From Sulfuriferula plumbiphila (GTDB lineage: Bacteria; Pseudomonadota; Gammaproteobacteria; Burkholderiales; Sulfuriferulaceae): DNA of 64,000 nt. This document shows positions 11,907 to 19,157 of this stretch, in pieces. Position 1 is the stretch's first letter; each line of letters opens with the position of its first letter. The DNA lies in contig NZ_AP021884.1 in NCBI RefSeq assembly GCF_009938015.1, positions 124,001 through 188,000 on the forward strand, read 5' to 3'. The notes under the pieces were generated by a model. That model was not told the origin of the DNA. It searched no databases and worked only from the letters and a program-made list of their open reading frames with translations. Position numbers and translations under genes: made by a program.

Positions 11907-12524
11907 ATGCAACACAGCCAAGCCCATGCCAGCGCGCACCAGGCCGCCGGCCATCGCGCTTATCTTTATGGTTTTGCACTCAAACACGTGCGTGACGCGC
12001 ATCTGGCCGACGACCTGGTGCAGGAAACCCTGCTCGCCGCGCTGCAGAGCGCCAGCGACTATGTTGCCCGCTCCACCTACCGCGTGTGGCTCACCGGCAT
12101 ACTCAAACACAAAATGCTGGATGCCTTTCGTGAACGCGGGCGCCACCTGTGCCTGCAAGACGAAGCCGGTGACAACCTGCTGGAACACGACCCCGCCGCA
12201 TTCAGCCTGCACCAAGTTGCCGACAGCCTGCTACCCAACCCGCAAAAAGCCATCGAGTTGCGGCAGTTGCTAAGAGGTGTGGATCAGGCCCTGCAAGCCA
12301 TGCCGGAAGGCATCTCGGCGGTATTTTTCGCCAGAGAAATCGAGGGCGAATCTGCGCGTGCCATATCGCGGCGCTTTGCTATCAGCGAAGCCAATGTCTG
12401 GGTGCGCGTGCACCGCGCACGCAAGGCGATGCAAACATTTTTGACTTCGGCCGGCCTGAATGAACGCGGTGGGCTGGCGGCTGGCGCGCGCAGGCTGTCG
12501 CAACCGGCGCTGGAAGCTTCGTAA
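11907..12524 (+). CDS. ECF-type RNA polymerase sigma factor
   Basis: This 205-residue sigma-70-family protein has region 2 (residues about 18-75: YGFALKHVRDAHLADDLVQETLL, RVWLTGILKHKMLD) and region 4 (about 125-185: LQAMPEGISAVFFAREIEGES, ISEANVWVRVHRARKAMQ). The ATG at 11907 follows a GGAGG at 11896-11900. The open frame upstream belongs to the divergent promoter region. No anti-sigma gene with a zinc-binding or membrane domain follows, because a terminator lies directly downstream. Control may therefore be transcriptional or come from the divergent two-component system (inference). Targets cannot be predicted. Confidence 0.9.
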   Translation: MQHSQAHASAHQAAGHRAYLYGFALKHVRDAHLADDLVQETLLAALQSASDYVARSTYRVWLTGILKHKMLDAFRERGRHLCLQDEAGDNLLEHDPAAFSLHQVADSLLPNPQKAIELRQLLRGVDQALQAMPEGISAVFFAREIEGESARAISRRFAISEANVWVRVHRARKAMQTFLTSAGLNERGGLAAGARRLSQPALEAS

Positions 12525-12574
12525 GCGTTGGGTTTGCCCTTCGATATTAAAAAAGCAGCGCCGCATACAGCAAC

Positions 12575-12603
12575 AAAAAACCCCCGACATGCGGGGGTTT
12601 TTA
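12575..12603. terminator. Bidirectional intrinsic terminator
   Basis: A perfect 6-bp GC stem CCCCCG (12581-12586) / CGGGGG (12592-12597) with loop ACATG is flanked by an A6 tract on the left and T5 on the right. It can end transcription from the sigma gene (plus) and the cold-shock gene (minus), which converge here. Confidence 0.92.
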
Positions 12604-12619
12604 TGGTTCTCAGCGAAGC

Positions 12620-12823
12620 TTAACCTGCCTGGATGTTCGAGGCCTGTTTGCCCTTGGGTCCGGTTGTGACATCGAAGGTCACGCGCTGATTCTCTTGCAA
12701 CGTTTTGAAACCGCCCGCCTGGATTGCTGAAAAGTGTGCGAACAGATCATCGCCGCCATCATCGGGGGTAATGAATCCAAAACCTTTAGCGTCGTTGAAC
12801 CATTTAACAGTACCTAATGCCAT
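12620..12823 (-). CDS. Cold-shock family RNA chaperone
   Basis: This 67-residue single-domain protein carries both RNA-binding motifs: RNP1 KGFGFI (in [16 protein letters not shown]) and RNP2 DLFAHFSAI (variant of VFVHFSAI, with Ala for Val). It belongs to the CspA family, which melts mRNA structure and may act as a transcription antiterminator. The ATG is preceded by AGGA with 8-nt spacing. About 200 bp upstream lack a gene and may hold a 5' untranslated leader, which is usual for this family. Whether it is cold-induced cannot be told from the sequence. Confidence 0.96.
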   Translation of the reverse strand: MALGTVKWFNDAKGFGFITPDDGGDDLFAHFSAIQAGGFKTLQENQRVTFDVTTGPKGKQASNIQAG

Positions 12824-13123
12824 TTTATTTTCCTAACTCATAAGTCGTTTGGGCGGTTGCCCGTGGTCTATCGAATCAAGAAAAAAACAGGGCCAACTTC
12901 AAAGTACCGCAATTTGGAGCTTGAATTCTATAGAACGCGGACAAGAATACAGCATTTCCAGTCGCTGCGGGTTTATTTTTGCACTTGGCAGGTATTGAAG
13001 GGCAGGTAAAGAAAAATATTCAGGGAGCTGCTAGAATCGCAACTGCTCGTCGCCGCAGCTTGGAGGCTGCATCCGGCGGGCGAAAAATTTGCGTGTAGAA
13101 TCTGTTTTCAGTTTTTCAAATGT
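12824..13123. other. Gene-free leader of the cold-shock gene and upstream region of tRNA-Ala
   Basis: About 300 bp without a credible gene. The left part is the likely untranslated leader of the minus-strand cold-shock gene, including a long T-rich stretch on that strand at 12881-12890. The right part contains a -10-like TAGAAT at 13096-13101, 23 bp before the tRNA. A minus-strand open frame crossing the tRNA was rejected. Confidence 0.5.
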
Positions 13124-13199
<76 letters not shown>

Positions 13200-13223
13200 T
13201 CAGATAGTCCAAAGAAATCCTTA

Positions 13224-13251
13224 ATGAGACTGGAACCATAAAATTGCAGTA
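13224..13251 (+). repeat. Left copy of a 28-bp inverted repeat bracketing the island
   Basis: The 28 bases (ATGAGACTGGAACCATAAAA... on this strand, with T at the one variable position) recur in inverted orientation at 16309-16336 with a single mismatch (27/28). Similarity stops abruptly on both sides of both copies. The pair encloses 3,113 bp holding the kinase/HAD genes and the AsmA and AbiEii remnants. No target-site duplication is visible outside. Confidence 0.75.
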
Positions 13252-13297
13252 AATGCAAAGTTATTCTTCCCAGCAAACTGCAACGATATGCTGTCTC

Positions 13298-13335
13298 AAA
13301 AAGTGCCCCTATGACATTACGCCAAGGGACATTTT
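13298..13335. repeat. Palindrome with 'AAAAAGTGCCCCT' arms
   Basis: AAAAAGTGCCCCT (13298-13310) faces AGGGACATTTTT (13324-13335), an imperfect inverted pair 13 bp apart. Such AAAA(G)TGTCCC/GGGACA(C)TTTT ends are often seen at insertion-sequence termini. It may be a scar of two abutting element ends. No transposase is present. Confidence 0.35.
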
Positions 13336-13439
13336 TATCCAGCATTGACCACCTGTTATTTTGTGTATAAAGCGATAGTTATCCGGCTAAAGGGGATTTT
13401 CGCCACCCGTTACACGAGCGGTTGGCGGATTTTCCCGAG

Positions 13440-13805
13440 AAGGGTAGTGGCACTTGCCATCGCCAACCGGCCAAGAGGAGACGCCGCCGTTTGGATCAAG
13501 CAAGGCACTGTCAGCAAACTCCTGCTCGAGGAAATGGGCTTAAATATCGGCAATGTAATCATCACCGGGCTGTCCGGCGACAAGCAAGTCAAGCTCGATT
13601 GTATGGCGACCGATTTTGGCGCGATCCGTGGCTTGATGCAAACGCGCACTTTTATCGTCGTTACGGACGATGCCCTTCCCGAGGTCAGCGGCAACATCAA
13701 TTTGGCGCAGGAACAACGGATCCGAAAATCAACACCAATAGCAAAGGGGTGCGCGCGTCAAGCCGGTGGCGCCCCCGCCGGGCAAGACCTGCCACAGAAA
13801 AGTGA
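13440..13805 (+). pseudogene. AsmA-family protein fragment (degraded)
   Basis: The frame ending at 13914 contains an internal stretch typical of the C-terminal region of AsmA-family proteins: WIKQGTVSKLLLEEMGLNIG, then GDKQVKLDCMATDF, MQTRTFIVVTDDALPEVSG and NINLAQE. After about 13715 the similarity jumps to the next frame (INTNSKGVR, as in the usual continuation), so at least one frameshift has occurred. Both ends lack the rest of the several-hundred-residue protein. AsmA proteins are periplasmic proteins implicated in envelope lipid homeostasis. This is a decayed piece, probably a passenger of the tRNA-Ala island. Confidence 0.65.
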
Positions 13806-13969
13806 AACCCAGCGTCAAGTAAAATTCCTATGGAAACCGCCAGAGCAATCGCCCACAACCCCGCAATTTTTCAGCCAGAACAGCCGTATCTATGTACGCC
13901 ATCGCACAGAATAATTCTTGACAATTATCTATCATCGAACTGCGCATCATCGGTTCGATATAAACAACA

Positions 13970-14980
13970 ATGAGCAGAATTTATCTTGGGCACCTGTCGG
14001 AACACGACCCTCTGCACGGTTATCTCCAGCATGACATTCAGCCGCAGATCAACGCTGCCTCGGGCAGCTCGAAGTACCGTGTATTCAGGCTCAATGGCTC
14101 AAACGATGTGTACCTGTATGAAGACCGCAATACCGGCACAAAGGTCATAGGCAAGTTTTTTCTCTCATCAAGAAAGAAGGACGCAGCAAAGGCTGCCTCG
14201 CGCCTGACGCGCGAATTCGACAATCTCTGCATGATGCGCGACTTCGGGCTGGCGGGCGATCAGCACCACGTCGTCAGGCCGCTTGGTCGCAACTATTCGA
14301 TGAACGCGCTTCTGGTCACCGAATGCTGCCAGGGAGAACTGCTCAGCGAAGTGATCCTGGAGGTGATTCAGGGCGGTGACCAAGGCAAACTCTTTCACAA
14401 ATTAACCGCACTCGCATACTTCCTGTCGGCCTTTCACAACCGGACGGCCATAGGCGTGGGGGTCGAGTTCCACCAAGACTGCGATTATATGGATCGCTTG
14501 ACCAACAAACTGCTTGAAATCAGGGCAATCGGAGGAGACGATGCGCGTGAGTTGTACTGGCTGCGCGACCAGTGGCGCAATCAGCCGAGGATGTGGGAAG
14601 ACCAGAAGGTACTTGTGCATGGGGACGCGACACCTGAGAACTTTATGTTCGGCAAAGGACTGCAAGTAATCACGTTCGATCTGGAGAGAACCAAGCGCGC
14701 CGATCGCGTTTTCGACACAGGCCGCATCGCCGGAGAACTTAAGCATTTCTTCATGCGTGCAACCGGCAACAAGGACGCCGCCGATCCTTTCATCGGCCAT
14801 TTCCTCTGGGAATATGCCTGCCACTTTCCAAACCGCGATAGCGCCTTTCAATCGATCACTGGCAGGACGCCGTTCTACATGGGAATTACGCTACTGCGCA
14901 TTGCGCGAAATAGTTGGATCGAACCGGAATACCGCCAGCGCCTGATCCGCGAGGCGAAAGCATGCCTGAGGAGGTTTTAA
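13970..14980 (+). CDS. APH/choline-kinase-fold phosphotransferase, substrate unknown
   Basis: This 336-residue protein has the aminoglycoside-phosphotransferase fold signature. A candidate ATP-binding lysine is Lys62 (VIGKFF), the catalytic loop is VLVHGDATPENFMF (His217, Asp219, Asn224), and the metal-binding Asp237 lies in ITFDLERTKR. The C-terminal part (about 240-336) is helical and not assigned. The family phosphorylates small molecules (antibiotics, choline, sugars, homoserine), so substrate cannot be inferred. The stop codon is immediately followed by the ATG of a HAD protein with no spacer, indicating a two-gene unit. Base composition is visibly less GC-rich than the flanking housekeeping genes, and the pair sits between the 28-bp inverted repeats beside tRNA-Ala, which suggests acquisition. 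Confidence 0.8.
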   Translation: MSRIYLGHLSEHDPLHGYLQHDIQPQINAASGSSKYRVFRLNGSNDVYLYEDRNTGTKVIGKFFLSSRKKDAAKAASRLTREFDNLCMMRDFGLAGDQHHVVRPLGRNYSMNALLVTECCQGELLSEVILEVIQGGDQGKLFHKLTALAYFLSAFHNRTAIGVGVEFHQDCDYMDRLTNKLLEIRAIGGDDARELYWLRDQWRNQPRMWEDQKVLVHGDATPENFMFGKGLQVITFDLERTKRADRVFDTGRIAGELKHFFMRATGNKDAADPFIGHFLWEYACHFPNRDSAFQSITGRTPFYMGITLLRIARNSWIEPEYRQRLIREAKACLRRF

Positions 14981-15724
14981 ATGATCGTCAAAGGCATTAT
15001 TTTCGATAACAACGGAACACTTTCGGATATCCAGACGAACGAATGGCATGACGATGTGTATCGCGTCATCAGCAATCTGCTGTCATATCAAGGCATATTG
15101 CTCGACCCAAACGTTGTTAAGGATCTTTATTTCCAGATAATGAAGGAACAACGCGCGGCGTCCGGTGAGCGTCACCCGGAATTCGATGCCATCGGCATCT
15201 TCCGCGAGATCATCACGCGGTACTCGACGGACTTCACCCGCGGCCTGCCGGCCAAGAAGATTGCACGGCTCCCGAGACTTCTTGCCGAGACGCACCGTGC
15301 GGCATCCCGCCTCCGGCTGCAGCTCTATCCCGGCGTAGAGGACACCATCCGGCAACTGCACACGAAATATCATCTTGCAATAATTTCCGATGGTCAGACC
15401 GCCTGCGCAGTCCCAGAACTGAATGCCGTCGGGCTATCGGGTTATTTCGACCCGATCATAATCTCGGGAGACTTCGGGTACCGCAAGCCAGACGAACGCC
15501 TGTTCACAGCAGCATTGACCTGCATGAAAATGGAGCCGTCAGAGGTTGTGTTTGTGGGCAACGACATGTACCGCGATGTTTATGGGGCGCAGAGACTCGG
15601 GATGAAAACGGTCTTTTTCAAGTCAAACCAGGGGACACAGGAAAAAGAGGGCGTAAAGCCCGACTATATTATTTACAATTTCCCTGAGTTGCTAAACGCC
15701 ATCCGCTTCTTCGAGGAGCGGTAA
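14981..15724 (+). CDS. HAD-superfamily (subfamily IA-like) protein with DxN motif I
   Basis: This 247-residue protein has ordered HAD motifs: motif I IIFDNNGTL (nucleophile Asp9), motif II IISDG (Ser136), motif III GYRKPDERLF (Lys169) and motif IV FVGNDMYRDVYGA (Asp195, Asp199). An alpha-helical C1 cap lies at about residues 20-115. The usual second acid of motif I (DxD) is Asn11, so the general acid/base of HAD phosphatases is missing while all other motifs are intact. It starts directly at the stop codon of the APH-fold kinase gene and is probably translated with it. An atypical phosphatase, a phosphotransferase or a binding partner of the kinase are all possible. Confidence 0.85.
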   Translation: MIVKGIIFDNNGTLSDIQTNEWHDDVYRVISNLLSYQGILLDPNVVKDLYFQIMKEQRAASGERHPEFDAIGIFREIITRYSTDFTRGLPAKKIARLPRLLAETHRAASRLRLQLYPGVEDTIRQLHTKYHLAIISDGQTACAVPELNAVGLSGYFDPIIISGDFGYRKPDERLFTAALTCMKMEPSEVVFVGNDMYRDVYGAQRLGMKTVFFKSNQGTQEKEGVKPDYIIYNFPELLNAIRFFEER

Positions 15725-15737
15725 GCCAGACGCCAGG

Positions 15738-16127
15738 TTGGCAATGCGCGGCGGCACGGCACTGCACCAGGTGCACCTGGCACCAGTGATGCGCTATTCA
15801 GAGGATATCGGCCTAGTGCTGGTCAAACCGATGCAGCCGGATGTTCTTGACCAGCACTTGCGCCGGGTGCTGAAATCCGGACTGGGCAATCCAATGCGCT
15901 CACCCGCCGCGGATACCTGGCTAGCATTCCGCAATGTGCTGCAGCCGTCCAGGATTCTGCGTACGGCATACAAATTCCGGCGAACGAGGCGCCCGGAATC
16001 CAACCGAACATCCCCGGGACGAAAAAGGCAGAGCCCCGAAGAGGAGTTCGGCCTTGAGTTTTGCAACAATGGAAATATCAATTTGAATAGGTGCAAGCAG
16101 CCCAACGGCCCATCTGGATTGCACTGA
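15738..16127 (+). pseudogene. AbiEii/AbiGii-type nucleotidyltransferase toxin remnant
   Basis: The first 45 residues of the open frame (MRGGTALHQVHLAPVMRYSEDIGLVLV...) match the nucleotidyltransferase core of AbiEii/AbiGii toxins (GGTAL...RxSEDIDLV). In the metal-binding SEDID motif the last Asp is Gly here. The N-terminal helical part and an AbiEi antitoxin gene are missing, and after about residue 50 the sequence loses family character. I read it as an inactivated fragment of an abortive-infection toxin-antitoxin module. It supports a defence-island origin of this region. Confidence 0.6.
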
Positions 16128-16525
16128 CGGCTCATGGTAATTGGGATCGCGCAGGGCAATAGTGCGCCGATACGGCGGGGAGGTTTCAATGCGGAATAAG
16201 GGCGTGCACGCGTGGCAGACAAGGTGCAAATTTATGGGTTTTTGAACCCCAGGCCTGGACGTGTTAAAGACACAAAAAGACGGGTTTTCTGAACAATATG
16301 CTTCCCCCTACTGCAGTTTTATGGTTCCAGTCTCATGCGCCGTTTGCGCGACAACCGATGTTTTGGGGGAATCGCTAAAGAATCCGTATATCAGTACACC
16401 ATTTAGCTACCTGCCAGCGGCGACAAGCGGCCAGAACAGGCAGGACAAAGACATGCCTGGCGAGGCTTTTCGTCACTTTGCGGGTCGGGAAGGCGTGCTG
16501 ATATATTGGACGCTAATCGGCAAGC
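16128..16525. other. Gene-free right part of the accessory island
   Basis: About 400 bp with several short open frames on both strands but none with recognisable family features, ribosome-binding site and plausible composition together. It contains the right copy of the 28-bp inverted repeat (16309-16336). I see no tRNA fragment or integrase sequence. Confidence 0.5.
16309..16336 (-). repeat. Right copy of the 28-bp inverted repeat
   Basis: This is the reverse complement of the copy at 13224-13251 with one mismatch (ACTGCAG here versus ATTGCAG there, read on the minus strand). It marks the right end of the segment with the kinase/HAD pair. HiPIP lies about 190 bp beyond. Confidence 0.75.
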
Positions 16526-16819
16526 TTAGCCTTTTGGTGCGTAGGCAATACAATATCCTTGTGGGCTGATTGCACCTTCCACCACCTTGCAAGTGCCTTT
16601 TGCCTTGGCATTTTTGCCGGGTATAAACTGAATGCAGTTACTGCATTCCAGCTTCCCTTTCGGGTGGTCCTGATATTGCATGGCCGCCTTAGTCGCTTTG
16701 GCTGCAGCAGACGCTTCTTTGCTGGCGACGATGGCCGGAACGACTGCGATACTTGCCAAAAGAGCGGCACCTTTCAGGAATGAACGGCGAGAGACTTTTT
16801 TGCTATTTAAAGTGTCCAA
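16526..16819 (-). CDS. High-potential iron-sulfur protein (HiPIP), Tat-exported
   Basis: Translation most likely starts at the TTG at 16819, 5 nt after a strong TGGAGG (16830-16825), giving 97 residues. A longer in-frame start lacks a ribosome-binding site. The N terminus is a twin-arginine signal (VSRRSFLKG, then a hydrophobic stretch and a cleavage site near ASA, about residue 38). The mature part has four cysteines, Cys59, Cys62, Cys77 and Cys90 (CxxC...C...GYC), in HiPIP spacing to bind one [4Fe-4S]3+/2+ cluster. HiPIPs are periplasmic one-electron carriers, common in sulfur- and iron-oxidising proteobacteria. It appears monocistronic. Confidence 0.92.
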   Translation of the reverse strand: MDTLNSKKVSRRSFLKGAALLASIAVVPAIVASKEASAAAKATKAAMQYQDHPKGKLECSNCIQFIPGKNAKAKGTCKVVEGAISPQGYCIAYAPKG

Positions 16820-17007
16820 CTTAACCTCCAGTAAGAAAGAAAAGCAAACCCATAACATAAAATAGAATCCGGCATGGCATTCTACCTACAAAAATGCAGC
16901 CAATAACCAATACCAATAATATATCAGCTGTCTTGCCATTCTAATTCAGTTTGCCTTCTCCCGAAAGGCATGTCCCGCTTATCCCGATCGAGAAGGCTGC
17001 GCCGGCA

Positions 17008-17934
17008 TCAGCAAATTGTCACGCGGTATCCAACTCGCGGAAAGTGCACGGCGACCCGCCCGCAATCCGCATGCTCCCGCGATACGGCGATCGTGTCGCG
17101 ATCGACAGCGCGGACGGTTCCCGCAATGGGCTGGTCGCCGCCGTGCGTGATGGGCACTATCGTGACTTTCATGCCAGGCTTCAGACCCTGCGGATCATGC
17201 GCATCGGTTTTTTCCCCGGTTGCGGGTTCCGCCGCCTTCGCAATAGCCAATGCTTCAATGGGCGTCATGGGCGTCGATGTACCATGGCCGATCGCCTGCA
17301 TGCGCTGCGCCCAGGCGTTGAGCATCGGGAACTCGGCCAGGAACTCCCGTGCCGCCGCATAGCGTTCGCGCACGAACCAGACGAGGTACCAGGCGAGCAG
17401 GTCGGGCATGCCGGGCTCGCTACCGAGCATAAAATGGTGCCCGGTCACCAGGCACGCTTCCAGCCAGCCGAGCTGAGGGCGTAGCTGGGCAAGCGTGTGT
17501 GGCAGGTCAGCGGCTTCTTTTTTGAGGTCACCCTGCGCACCCAGATAGAGCCGCGTGCGATCCGTAACAAGTGCTGGTGGCAGGCGGTCGACAACCGGTG
17601 CGAAAGCCACACGGAACGCAAGCTCGAACATCGGTCCATCGCTCCAGCGCGAGAGCGCGAAGGGCAGACCTGCATCTTTATTCGGGAAAAAGGTCGGGCT
17701 CGGCACCCGGCGCTCCAGCTCGCGCAGGATGCACTGTGTATCACAATAGATATCAGCACCGATTTGCATGACAGGAATGCGGCGGTAGCCGCCAGTCATG
17801 GCGAACAGTTCCGGCCGATCCGGCAGACGGTTGTGTTCGACAGAGCGCCAGGCGAGCTTCTTGAGGCCCATTCCGGTGCGTATCTTTTCGGATACAGGCG
17901 ATGCCGGGTAGTGATGAATAATGATCTCGTTCAC
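17008..17934 (-). CDS. Glutathione S-transferase-like protein with C-terminal extension
   Basis: The 308-residue product starts at a GTG (17934) with AAGGAGGA 6-7 nt before it. The thioredoxin-fold N domain (about 1-80) has HHYPASPVSEKIR near the active site and the cis-proline in RIPVM. The usual glutathione-binding ES motif reads DT (YCDTQCI). An all-helical GST C domain follows (about 90-220). The last 80 residues are an extra domain (about 230-308: GLKPGMKVTIVPITHGGDQ...) with beta character, absent from ordinary GSTs. Substrate is unknown. The YghU/YfcG-like gene upstream on the same strand is 87 bp away and probably co-transcribed. Confidence 0.85.
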   Translation of the reverse strand: MNEIIIHHYPASPVSEKIRTGMGLKKLAWRSVEHNRLPDRPELFAMTGGYRRIPVMQIGADIYCDTQCILRELERRVPSPTFFPNKDAGLPFALSRWSDGPMFELAFRVAFAPVVDRLPPALVTDRTRLYLGAQGDLKKEAADLPHTLAQLRPQLGWLEACLVTGHHFMLGSEPGMPDLLAWYLVWFVRERYAAAREFLAEFPMLNAWAQRMQAIGHGTSTPMTPIEALAIAKAAEPATGEKTDAHDPQGLKPGMKVTIVPITHGGDQPIAGTVRAVDRDTIAVSREHADCGRVAVHFPRVGYRVTIC

Positions 17935-18021
17935 GGCGTTTCCTCCTTGATTTGCTGCTTATTGCTGTTGTTCGATTCGGGATGGTGGTCCCGGCACGCC
18001 CGATCAGGCACATGCATCTGT

Positions 18022-18717
18022 TCATCGCACCACCGCCGCTGTCTGGTCGAACAGTATCGAGCGCGAGGCATCGGATACAACTGGCTGCTCGTTGATCTCC
18101 TGCGCCAGCTGATAGGCACGTTGCACGGCCGGTCGTGCCTGGATTGTCTCGAACCAGCGCTTGAGGTGCGGGAAATCGTCAAGCTTCTGGCCCTGGCGCT
18201 GATACGGAACGACCCAGGGATAGGCCGCCATATCCGCGATAGAATAGGCGCCGGCAACGAATTCACGATCGGCCAGGCGCTTGTTCAGTACACCATAGAG
18301 ACGATTGGTTTCCTTGACGTAGCGCTCTATCGCGTAGGGGATGTGTTCAGGCGCGTATTGCGCGAAATGGTGATTCTGTCCGGCCATCGGGCCGAGTCCG
18401 GCCATTTGCCAGAACAGCCATTGCATGACTTCGGTGCGCCCCCGAATATCGGCAGGCAGGAATTTGCCGGTCTTCTCCGCGAGATATTGCAGAATGGCAC
18501 CGGACTCGAACAGGCTGATCGCGGTACCACCCTCTGCGGGCGCATGGTCGATGATCGCCGGGATGCGGTTATTGGGCGCGATCCTGAGAAAATCCGGCTG
18601 GAACTGATCGCCCGTGCCGATGTTCACCGGCACAATCCTGTAGGGAACACCCGACTCTTCCAGGAAGATCGTGACCTTGTGGCCATTCGGTGTCGTCCAG
18701 TAATAAACATCGATCAT
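18022..18717 (-). CDS. Nu-class glutathione transferase (YfcG/YghU-like disulfide reductase)
   Basis: Start at the ATG at 18717 (MIDVYYWTTPNGHKVTIFLEE), preceded by GGAGG, gives 231 residues. The longer open frame has no similarity. The N-terminal motif TPNGHK replaces the Tyr/Ser/Cys of other GSTs with Asn, as in YfcG, and NNRIPAIID and FESGAI form the glutathione site. The helical domain has the N-capping ...YSIADMAAYPW. E. coli relatives reduce disulfides with two glutathiones bound per site. It is paired with the other GST-like gene. No regulator is adjacent. Confidence 0.9.
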   Translation of the reverse strand: MIDVYYWTTPNGHKVTIFLEESGVPYRIVPVNIGTGDQFQPDFLRIAPNNRIPAIIDHAPAEGGTAISLFESGAILQYLAEKTGKFLPADIRGRTEVMQWLFWQMAGLGPMAGQNHHFAQYAPEHIPYAIERYVKETNRLYGVLNKRLADREFVAGAYSIADMAAYPWVVPYQRQGQKLDDFPHLKRWFETIQARPAVQRAYQLAQEINEQPVVSDASRSILFDQTAAVVR

Positions 18718-18813
18718 TTCCGCACCTCCATTTTTGTGTTGCGCGGGCAGCATTGTCTGCAGGCTGCCAGAAAAGTTGAACCCACCCTGGATATGGCGTG
18801 CCTTACGGAGCCG

Positions 18814-19155
18814 TTATCCCTCATCGGTTGCGCTGAGTTGTTTTTCGATGCGGTGGGCAAATACCGTCATTTCTTTCGCCGCCTGTTTGTCGCCCTTGGC
18901 TTCGGCGACGGCAATGCCGTCGCGATAGGCGGCCAGCGCTGCGGCAGGGTGGCCGGATTCGACCAGCGCACGGCCGAGCAATTTCCAGGCGGCGGAGTAT
19001 TTCGGGTCCTGCACCACGGCCTGTTTCAGGTGATGTGCGGCATTGGCAGGGTCGCCGGCCTTGAGATATTCGTTGCCCAGCGAGAAGCGCAGCAGGGCGT
19101 TGTCCTTGCCTGCAGCAAGCATTTTTTCGAAGCTCAGTATAATCGGTGTGGTCAT
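18814..19155 (-). CDS. Small tetratricopeptide-repeat protein
   Basis: This 113-residue protein is made of about two and a half TPR units (NALLRFSLGNEYLKAGDPANAAHHLKQAV; AAWKLLGRALVESGHPAAALAAYRDGI). It has no signal peptide or membrane segment, so it is probably cytoplasmic. Its start is 2 nt after the trkH stop, placing it as the last gene of the ntrYX-trkAH operon. Function is unknown. A scaffolding role near the K+ system is only suggested by position. Confidence 0.85.
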   Translation of the reverse strand: MTTPIILSFEKMLAAGKDNALLRFSLGNEYLKAGDPANAAHHLKQAVVQDPKYSAAWKLLGRALVESGHPAAALAAYRDGIAVAEAKGDKQAAKEMTVFAHRIEKQLSATDEG

Positions 19156-19157
19156 GG

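Noticed and set aside
12270-12590. Minus-strand frame of 106 codons overlapping the sigma-factor gene
   Set aside because: Opposes the sigma gene and runs through the terminator. Shadow frame.
16261-16569. 102-codon frame between the island and HiPIP
   Set aside because: It starts at a GTG without ribosome-binding site, spans the inverted repeat, and overlaps the HiPIP 3' end. No family features.
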